A DNA stretch of 15,675 nt from Phycisphaerales bacterium (lineage in GTDB: Bacteria > Planctomycetota > Phycisphaerae > SM23-33). The first letter of the stretch is position 1. Every line of letters begins with the position of its first letter. Below the pieces are notes generated by a model. It did no database searches. It was not told the DNA's origin and worked only from the letters and a program-made list of their open reading frames with translations. The position numbers were made by a program, and so were the translations under genes. Where the stretch lies: positions 6,072 through 21,746 of the forward strand of contig PMYM01000279.1 in NCBI GenBank assembly GCA_003171235.1, written 5' to 3'. Below, one piece after another: positions 5,944-11,430 of the stretch.

Positions 5944-6729
5944 TGCTTTCTGGGGTCTATCGATGCCAATCACCTCCTTATAAGAGTCCTTCCATTTGAC
6001 AAGAGGGTCATCGTGAAGGTTCTCGTATATCTCGCGAATCCTGTCGTCCGTCTGCCATGACAGAAGCCTGACAAGCTCCGGATGATCGGCAGGGAGCTTC
6101 CAGGAAGTCCGCTGCCGCAGTTGGTTGGCCTTGCCGATCCAAATGCTATGGGTTACGAGAGGCCGAAGATTCCGTATCAGGGAGTGGACGTTCCATGGCT
6201 CCAGCAGCGGCTCGATGCTCACGCTGGTCTCGTAGCCAGCTTCATATGCCAGTCGCAGGCTATCCAACCGCTCGGCGAAGTCTGGCGCACCGGGCTCCCA
6301 CAACTTTCGGAGATCCTCGTCGATGACGCCAATCGTAAAACGAAAGAGAATTTGCCCCTTCCATTCCGCCAGGCTTTGAATGAGCGCCTGAACGCAGACT
6401 CGATGGGGCTTGGATACGATCAAGACCTTGTTCCCTGCCCCAAGTAGGTTCTTGAGCACCATCTCGCAGGCTTGCAGGTTCCCTGGTGTGATGTCGTGTG
6501 TCGTGGGAAACATGGTTGTCCCACGCTCATAGCGCCGCTTTTTCACCAGTTCGTGCTCCAAGACCACTTCTTTAGGCCACTCCAGAGGAGTTGTTCTCTT
6601 GAAACGAAGAGCCATGCTGCGGGCATAGCAGTACACGCAATCGTGGCTGCACCCGCGACAGCAATTGACGTTTCGATCGGCCCATTCTTTGGTGCCCGTT
6701 ACCGCTTCACACGTTGACTTTGTTGTCAT
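5929..6729 (-). CDS. Radical SAM protein, spore-photoproduct-lyase-like (COG1533 type)
   Basis: The 266-residue protein carries the radical-SAM cluster motif CX3CX2C as GCSHDCVYCYAR (Cys27, Cys31, Cys34). The surrounding 'RGCxHxCxYCYAR' form is characteristic of the COG1533/SplB-like group. These enzymes use a [4Fe-4S] cluster to cleave S-adenosylmethionine; the best-known member repairs thymine-dimer spore photoproduct in DNA, but most relatives are uncharacterised. The barrel continues through strands such as KVLIVSKPH, ILFRFTIGV, TSVSIEPLL and THSIWIGKAN. The start at 6729 has an AAGGAG ribosome-binding site 7-8 nt upstream. It is the last gene of the minus-strand cluster, 37 bp after the small HTH gene. 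The island context suggests a DNA-lesion or nucleotide-modifying role; the substrate cannot be told. A second Cys, at residue 24, lies just before the motif. Confidence 0.85.
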   Translation of the reverse strand: MTTKSTCEAVTGTKEWADRNVNCCRGCSHDCVYCYARSMALRFKRTTPLEWPKEVVLEHELVKKRRYERGTTMFPTTHDITPGNLQACEMVLKNLLGAGNKVLIVSKPHRVCVQALIQSLAEWKGQILFRFTIGVIDEDLRKLWEPGAPDFAERLDSLRLAYEAGYETSVSIEPLLEPWNVHSLIRNLRPLVTHSIWIGKANQLRQRTSWKLPADHPELVRLLSWQTDDRIREIYENLHDDPLVKWKDSYKEVIGIDRPQKAGLDV

Positions 6730-6766
6730 TGACTTCTCCTTATGGTGTTGCGTGTCTTGAGAGGCG

Positions 6767-7009
6767 TTACTGCACCGTCTCGCGGGATTGCAGCCAGGCT
6801 TGGACTTCCCGCCAATGGTAGCGGATAGCCCCTTTCGAGCCGTTACTCATGGCGATCGGCCGAATACCTGCCTCCTGCAACCATCGGCGTACGGACGACC
6901 GGCTCGCGTCCAGCCGCTCCGTCAAGGTCTTGAGACTGACGGCGAGACGATCACCTTCGTCGGGTGGGCCTTCGGGAGAATAGGAATCGGCGGCTTTCTT
7001 GCCACTCAT
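6767..7009 (-). CDS. Small helix-turn-helix protein, excisionase/AlpA-like
   Basis: This is an 80-residue basic protein. After a charged N-terminus it contains VSLKTLTERLDASRSSVRRW, a helix-turn-helix, then AIRYHWREVQAWLQ, the 'wing and last helix' arrangement of MerR-like/HTH_17 excisionases and AlpA regulators. Such proteins bend DNA at attachment sites or regulate integrase genes. I chose ATG 7009 because GAGGT lies 6 nt upstream; a GTG at 7051 would add 14 residues without such support. It follows the primase gene after 102 bp, the largest gap in the cluster, so it may have its own promoter, although none is obvious. Together with the integrase it supports the view that this region is or was a mobile island. 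A pure transcription-factor role is equally possible. Confidence 0.75.
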   Translation of the reverse strand: MSGKKAADSYSPEGPPDEGDRLAVSLKTLTERLDASRSSVRRWLQEAGIRPIAMSNGSKGAIRYHWREVQAWLQSRETVQ

Positions 7010-7111
7010 AAGGCACCTCGGCACAGGTCCAGCAGTTGCACGTGCCGGCACGAACCACCGACATCGTCACCGGACGCAAGGTGCCCCGTCGTCATGGGGC
7101 GGCAATTATGC

Positions 7112-8209
7112 CTATGTTCGCAGTTCATTCTCATGACTCCCGCCATCAAGACCGGGGACGCCCTTCTCAACGGTCGGTCCCACCTGGCTCGTATCGTGTT
7201 GAAGCCTAAAACACTGCATGTCGCAGTGCCTTTTCAAGGCTGGATTTTCACACCCCGGGAATCTGGGGTGCTCGTGGCCGTAGCGAGTGATCCTGGCGAT
7301 GTAGTCGAAATCCCGGATTGGGTGGCGATGATCGACTTGCTCGATCCGCGCCATGGCTTCTTCGATGTGCATCCCGATCCAGGCGTAGAATCTGGCCAGG
7401 GCTAAATATGCGGCATGGCGAAGGCCATCCGGGAGAACAGTTTCCTCCAAAGCACGGATGCAAGGCGGCACCCTCCACCCGTGTTTGAATGAGGCATGCC
7501 CATCGGAGCGGTTGGAACCGCGAGGGCTTCGGGACTGCAGCCATCGGATGGCGCCATGGAGCCAGGCGATAGCCTTGGGACATTCCTCGGGCATGGCCAT
7601 CGTCTCTTCTGTACGCATCTGCCGGGCAACTTCCAGCACGTGCTCCAGTCCAAGATCCCGCAGTTCCTTGTACTCGAGGGGGATCTTGTACAGCCCGCTC
7701 TTAGAGTTGATGGAATTGGCCATTCGCAGTACCCGGCTGGGCTGATAGACAATCAAGTCGATATTTGGTGCCGCCTCTTTGGCCAGCCGAACCGCCAAGG
7801 ATCTCCATATTGCCAACACCTGCTTACCTGGGACATCGGGATAGTCAAACGTCTGCAACGGAACAACGACGTGGAATCCCTTGGCGCCGCTGAAGGATAT
7901 GTCCAGGCATTCCGGAAGAATCCCGATGTGATCCGCCATCAAATCCGCCGCTGCAATGACCTGCCGAGCCGCCTTGCTCAAGTCTGTTTCACAATCGACA
8001 TCCAGGTAGAAAGGACAGACGAATTCGCTTTGGCGGCTGGGCTTCTCGAAGCGGCAGACACTTGCATACACGTCACGGTTGTCGAACCGCTGCCTCCAGG
8101 CCGTCTGGGCCGAGAGGTTCGCGGCTTGAACCCACTGATTGCGGACCATGCCGCTTAGCGTCATCGCCGCCAACTCAATCCAGCCATGGTTGTTCAACGA
8201 GTTGCTCAT
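7112..8209 (-). CDS. Archaeo-eukaryotic-type primase, PriS-like domain fused to PriL-like four-Cys domain
   Basis: The 365-residue protein reads as a single-chain primase. The PriS-like catalytic part (about 45-200) shows the metal-binding pair in FYLDVDCE (Asp70, Asp72), the nucleotide-binding SGAKGFHVVV (Ser107 to His113), and a third segment DLIVYQPSRVLRMANSINSK with Asp151, followed by SGLYKIPL, comparable to the 'LPGSLHGKTG' stretch of archaeal primases. The C-terminal part (about 245-340) looks like the [4Fe-4S] domain of the large primase subunit: VPPCIRALEE (Cys250), a helical bundle with LARFYAWIGMHIEEA, then Cys320, Cys329 and Cys333. PriS-PriL fusions are known from mobile elements such as the PolpTN2 enzyme. 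It could start replication of the island or fill gaps. The start has GAGGT 6 nt upstream and lies 3 bp after the preceding stop. No replicative helicase gene is seen nearby. Confidence 0.82.
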   Translation of the reverse strand: MSNSLNNHGWIELAAMTLSGMVRNQWVQAANLSAQTAWRQRFDNRDVYASVCRFEKPSRQSEFVCPFYLDVDCETDLSKAARQVIAAADLMADHIGILPECLDISFSGAKGFHVVVPLQTFDYPDVPGKQVLAIWRSLAVRLAKEAAPNIDLIVYQPSRVLRMANSINSKSGLYKIPLEYKELRDLGLEHVLEVARQMRTEETMAMPEECPKAIAWLHGAIRWLQSRSPRGSNRSDGHASFKHGWRVPPCIRALEETVLPDGLRHAAYLALARFYAWIGMHIEEAMARIEQVDHRHPIRDFDYIARITRYGHEHPRFPGCENPALKRHCDMQCFRLQHDTSQVGPTVEKGVPGLDGGSHENELRT

Positions 8210-8212
8210 GAT

Positions 8213-8512
8213 CTACCTCAAGATGATCCACACCGGCATGAGCATGATCCGCAGCCCAACCAGCATGATCATCGCAAGCGTAAGCTTGCCTCTGGCCGAC
8301 AAGGTCTTGGTTGGCCTCAAAGTGGCCCAGAATCGATCAACCGCAAGCAGAATGGCATCCACCGCCGGCGCCGTGGCCGTATTGACTGCCTGAGCCCATC
8401 GGTTCTGACTCCGCATGCAGAACCACCGGGCTAGGACCAGAAGAGTTGCAAGATCCACTGCCATCAGCAGAAGGTTGGCCAATGCCGCCAGAATGTACGC
8501 AAACAGTCCCAC
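8213..8512 (-). CDS. Small two-helix membrane protein (YggT-like layout)
   Basis: This is a 99-residue protein with a long N-terminal hydrophobic helix (about 3-32, YILAALANLLLMAVDLATLL), a central amphipathic stretch with APAVDAILLAVDRFW and a conserved-looking Pro, and a second hydrophobic helix at the end (about 77-98). The layout (helix, Pro-containing loop, helix) resembles YggT-family proteins, but the match is weak. The start is GTG at 8512. It is favoured because AGGAG lies 7 nt upstream and overlaps the stop codon of the vWA gene (TAGGAG), which suggests translational coupling. The primase start codon follows after 3 bp. It may tether the vWA/Hsp70 complex to the membrane; that is inference. 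Confidence 0.72.
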   Translation of the reverse strand: MGLFAYILAALANLLLMAVDLATLLVLARWFCMRSQNRWAQAVNTATAPAVDAILLAVDRFWATLRPTKTLSARGKLTLAMIMLVGLRIMLMPVWIILR

Positions 8513-8521
8513 GATGTTCTC

Positions 8522-9235
8522 CTAGACAGGCCGAATTCTGTTTCCAAGGCTCTTGAACTTCTTGACCAGTTGCTGGGCGTCCCCGATAAAGCAATACCGT
8601 GGCGAACCATCAGGATTCGTTGAGGCGATCTGAGGCAATCGTGGATCCACGTCATCGGGGGCGCCACCAATCCCGATCACGTCAATGCATCCGCCGGCCT
8701 TCTTTATGATCACTGCCGCCGATAATGGCTGTCGCCCTGTGTTGTGATGGCCGTCAGAAATGAGAATGATTCTCGCGAGACGGCGTGGCGTTGGAGCACC
8801 TTGAACAGGCTCGTAGATAAACCGGGAAATCCAAGCCAGGAGACTACCCCCCACTGCTGACTGGCCAGCCAGCGCCATCCCTAAACCGGCGCCTGCCGCT
8901 TCCAGGCCCGCCGTGATATTCGTGGCATTGCCGGTCTTCAAAGAGTCCATTGCCCGCAACAGGCTGTTCAGGTTTGCCCCAACGGGCACAGGTGGATGAA
9001 CAATCTGGGCTTTGGAGCTGAAGGCAACGATCCCGACTTCATCATCCGGATGTTCTTCGGCCATTTGGCTCGTCATGCTGCTGGCAGCCCCCACCGCTGC
9101 TTTAAGACGGCTTGGCGGAATATCCACCTCGTTCATAGACCCTGACACGTCCATCGCAACCATGATCGTCTGAGGGGCGGAATTCTCGCCGCCGTGTTCG
9201 GCGAAGGACATGAATTTGTGTCTCTCGAAGCCCAT
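8522..9235 (-). CDS. von Willebrand factor A (MIDAS) domain protein
   Basis: The 237-residue protein is almost entirely a vWA domain with an intact metal-ion-dependent adhesion site: DVSGS (Asp29, Ser31, Ser33), GNATNIT (Thr105) and ISDGH (Asp161). VGIVAFSS and CIDVIGIGG are typical core strands. No signal peptide or transmembrane segment is seen, so it is cytoplasmic. Intracellular bacterial vWA proteins usually hold together multi-protein complexes, often with AAA+ ATPases or chaperones, by metal-dependent ligand binding. The ATG at 9235 is chosen because AAGGAG precedes it; an upstream in-frame extension would run into the Hsp70 gene. It begins 11 bp after the Hsp70 stop, with its ribosome-binding site right beside that stop codon. 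The tight GrpE-Hsp70-vWA order suggests that it is an adaptor or client-presenting subunit of this chaperone. The tripeptide HPD at 62-64 lies in the vWA fold and is not a J domain. Confidence 0.9.
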   Translation of the reverse strand: MGFERHKFMSFAEHGGENSAPQTIMVAMDVSGSMNEVDIPPSRLKAAVGAASSMTSQMAEEHPDDEVGIVAFSSKAQIVHPPVPVGANLNSLLRAMDSLKTGNATNITAGLEAAGAGLGMALAGQSAVGGSLLAWISRFIYEPVQGAPTPRRLARIILISDGHHNTGRQPLSAAVIIKKAGGCIDVIGIGGAPDDVDPRLPQIASTNPDGSPRYCFIGDAQQLVKKFKSLGNRIRPV

Positions 9236-9246
9236 AATCAACTCCT

Positions 9247-10746
9247 TCAAGCCGATGCCTTCTGGGGCTTGGGCTGCTTGTAGTCCACGGTCAACTCGGC
9301 GCTGCGGCCGCTGAGCGGATCGTAGGCGGACGCCATCAGCATGCCGTTCTTGTCGATCTTGAGGCGGATTTCGACGCGGTGCGGCTTGTCGAACACCGGA
9401 GGCAGGTTGTCCAGGTCGAAATGGCCCAGCAGCAGACACTCCTCCCGCGGGGCGCCGTCGGTGCCCTGCAGGATTTCGATGTAGGCGCCGGTCTGGCCCG
9501 GCTCGGCCAGTGCGAACGGGCGCGTTTGATCCGAGGGAATCGGCGCCCCTTTGGACAAGATGACGCTGTTGGTCATACGGCGATCGTCGGCGGACGTCGC
9601 CACGCCGATCGCGTGGGCGGTGACATCCCGCTTACTGAGGTTCAGCGGCGGGAGCTTCCTGCCGCCGACATCGACGGTTCGCCCCTGTTGCTCGATTTCC
9701 AAACGGCCGGCGATCACGTTGCCCAAGGCCGTGGCGTAGTGAGGCTCACAATGGCACGTTGGCTTGCGGCCGAACGTTTTCTCGATTGCCTGGGCGATCA
9801 TGGGCATCTGCGAAGGGCCGCCCACCGGCAGGATGCCGATGACCTTATCGGGGGTGATGCCCGACTCCTTCAGCGTCCGCTTCCCGCACGCCAGTATCTT
9901 TTCCAGGAGGTCCGTTGTTAGGCTCTCGAAGTCTTGGCGAGTAAGCATCAGGTTCAAGACACAGCCCTTGGCGCTCATCACCAGATTTGTGTTGTCCCGG
10001 GCCGTCAGCGACACCTTGGCCTGTTCGACCCGCTGGATCACTTCCTGGTACTCGACGGCGTGATCCTTGGGGTTGATCTCGAAGCCGTGTTTCGCCTTGA
10101 ACTGCTTCTGGGCCCACTCAACAATGCGGGCGTTGAAGTCCTGGCCGCCGAGCTTGGGTTCGCCGTTGGTGGCGATCACGGTGACGTTGTTGCCGGAGAC
10201 CTCGCCGAGCGAGATGTCCGTGGTGGAGCCGCCGACGTCGATGACCAGCCACAGCCCGTCGCCACGCTTGTGAACCTGGTTGCCCAGGAGGGCTGCGGTC
10301 GGCTCGTGAGGCATGCATACGACCTCAAGCCCCGCGGCTTTGGCGGCCTCCTTGGTCTCTTCCTTCTGCCGGTCGTTGTAGTTGGCCGGCACGGAAATAG
10401 CTACCTCCGCCAAGAGCTCACCGAAACGCGCCTCAAAGTTCCTGGAGCATTCTTGCAAGAGAAACTTGGCGATGTCCTTGGCTCGGTACTCAACTCCGTT
10501 CGAGTACAGGACCTTGTCCGTGCCCATGTGCCGCTTCCAGTCGTAAACGTATAGGGACGGATCCATGAGCCCAAGGTTCCGAGCCTCTTCCCCGAAAATC
10601 ATCTTGCCGTTGGGGTCAAAGAAGATGGAACTGGCAAAGTGGAGGCTGCCATCCGCGAAGGGTTGCACAACCGGGTTGCCGGCCGCGTCCAAGACGGCCA
10701 CTTTCATTCTACTGTTTCCAAGGTCGACTCCAGCAAAGCCGCTCAT
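9247..10746 (-). CDS. Hsp70-family chaperone lacking the helical lid
   Basis: The 499-residue protein has a complete Hsp70 ATPase domain. Phosphate-1 is VDLGNSRMKVAV, the catalytic Lys71 is in DWKRHMG, SVPANYNDRQKEE is the connecting strand, phosphate-2 is VIDVGGSTTDISL, and the adenosine motif is GILPVGGPSQMP. An interdomain linker (PPLNLSKRDVTAHAIGV, about 366-382) leads to a beta-type substrate-binding domain (about 383-490) with HFDLDNLPP and KIDKNGMLMASAYD. It stops there. DnaK is about 640 residues, so the alpha-helical lid and C-terminal tail are absent. This predicts fast, unlatched client binding, as in other short Hsp70s. Its ATG overlaps the stop of the GrpE-like gene (ATGA), so the two are coupled. 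No J-domain protein occurs in the window. It is most likely a dedicated chaperone of the island machinery rather than the housekeeping DnaK. Confidence 0.93.
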   Translation of the reverse strand: MSGFAGVDLGNSRMKVAVLDAAGNPVVQPFADGSLHFASSIFFDPNGKMIFGEEARNLGLMDPSLYVYDWKRHMGTDKVLYSNGVEYRAKDIAKFLLQECSRNFEARFGELLAEVAISVPANYNDRQKEETKEAAKAAGLEVVCMPHEPTAALLGNQVHKRGDGLWLVIDVGGSTTDISLGEVSGNNVTVIATNGEPKLGGQDFNARIVEWAQKQFKAKHGFEINPKDHAVEYQEVIQRVEQAKVSLTARDNTNLVMSAKGCVLNLMLTRQDFESLTTDLLEKILACGKRTLKESGITPDKVIGILPVGGPSQMPMIAQAIEKTFGRKPTCHCEPHYATALGNVIAGRLEIEQQGRTVDVGGRKLPPLNLSKRDVTAHAIGVATSADDRRMTNSVILSKGAPIPSDQTRPFALAEPGQTGAYIEILQGTDGAPREECLLLGHFDLDNLPPVFDKPHRVEIRLKIDKNGMLMASAYDPLSGRSAELTVDYKQPKPQKASA

Positions 10747-11405
10747 AGGTTCGTTCCTTTCAGATTAGGGTCCGCAGACCGGGTTAATGAAATCTCCAAG
10801 CGGTAAATCGCAACGTGAAGGGGGCGAAGGATTCGTTGACCCCGTCGGAAGCCGCACCGGATGTTGGCTGCGATGGTCCGGTCCGCCGACGGGTCAGCGG
10901 TGGGCCGCATTTCGGCGGGGTACATGATCTTGGCGTCCAGCGGGCAGCCCAGCGTGGCCAAAAATGGCGCGATGCTGTAGTAGGCCAATAGTTCCAGCGT
11001 TTGCGATCGCGTGGCCTCCAGCACGTCATGACACGAGCACTGACCGCCTGCACCGACTGACAGGGCTCGTTCAGTTAGGTCGACGATGGGAAATAACTGC
11101 CTCGCCAGCGGCTCGATGACGTGGTTCTCATAGTGCTGCTCAGTCAGCATCGCCTGCTGGCGGCCTGCGTTTTCAAGGCATTCCTGACGCTGGTAGAGTT
11201 GCTCGACACAGCGAGCAACGTCCTGCACGCTCTGAACGCACTGGCTCACTTGTTGCCTAATCTCCTCCGCCTGGTGCTGCTGAAGGCCCTGTTGCCGAAC
11301 TAAGGCTCGCAACTGCTTAGGCAAACTGAGGAGATCGAGAGTCTGTTTGACGAGCTCGCGTTGCGTGGCGCCGGGGCCTGTTCCAAATGAGGTCCGCATA
11401 ATCAT
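10743..11405 (-). CDS. Divergent GrpE-like nucleotide exchange factor
   Basis: The 220-residue protein has the GrpE plan. A long Gln-rich coiled coil (about 12-92) is followed by EPLARQLFPIVDLTERAL (compare 'LLPVLDNLERAL'), a helix LELLAYYSIAPFLATLGCPLD (compare the 'GV..I...G..FDP' segment), and a beta-wing AANIRCGFRRGQRILRPLHVAI that closely follows GrpE's 'VLQKGYRLGDRVLRPAMV'. GrpE dimers release ADP from Hsp70. The next gene is an Hsp70 whose start codon overlaps this stop (ATGA), strong support for the assignment. Compared with housekeeping GrpE the coiled coil is not acidic, and there is a Cys cluster (QCSCHD, 122-126), which could sense redox state or bind metal. ATG 11405 has AAGGAGA 6 nt upstream. 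Overall similarity is low, so the family call rests on pattern and context. Confidence 0.8.
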   Translation of the reverse strand: MIMRTSFGTGPGATQRELVKQTLDLLSLPKQLRALVRQQGLQQHQAEEIRQQVSQCVQSVQDVARCVEQLYQRQECLENAGRQQAMLTEQHYENHVIEPLARQLFPIVDLTERALSVGAGGQCSCHDVLEATRSQTLELLAYYSIAPFLATLGCPLDAKIMYPAEMRPTADPSADRTIAANIRCGFRRGQRILRPLHVAIYRLEISLTRSADPNLKGTNL

Positions 11406-11430
11406 TGGTTCTCCTTGTCCTATGGCAGAA

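Noticed and set aside
7083..7100. GCCCC/GGGGC hairpin between the primase and HTH genes as a terminator
   Set aside because: The stem is only 5 bp and no T-run follows on the minus strand; read-through into the HTH gene is more likely.
9044..9052. HPD tripeptide in the vWA protein as a possible J-domain signature
   Set aside because: It lies in the loop before the strand EVGIVAF of the vWA fold and lacks the J-domain helices around it.
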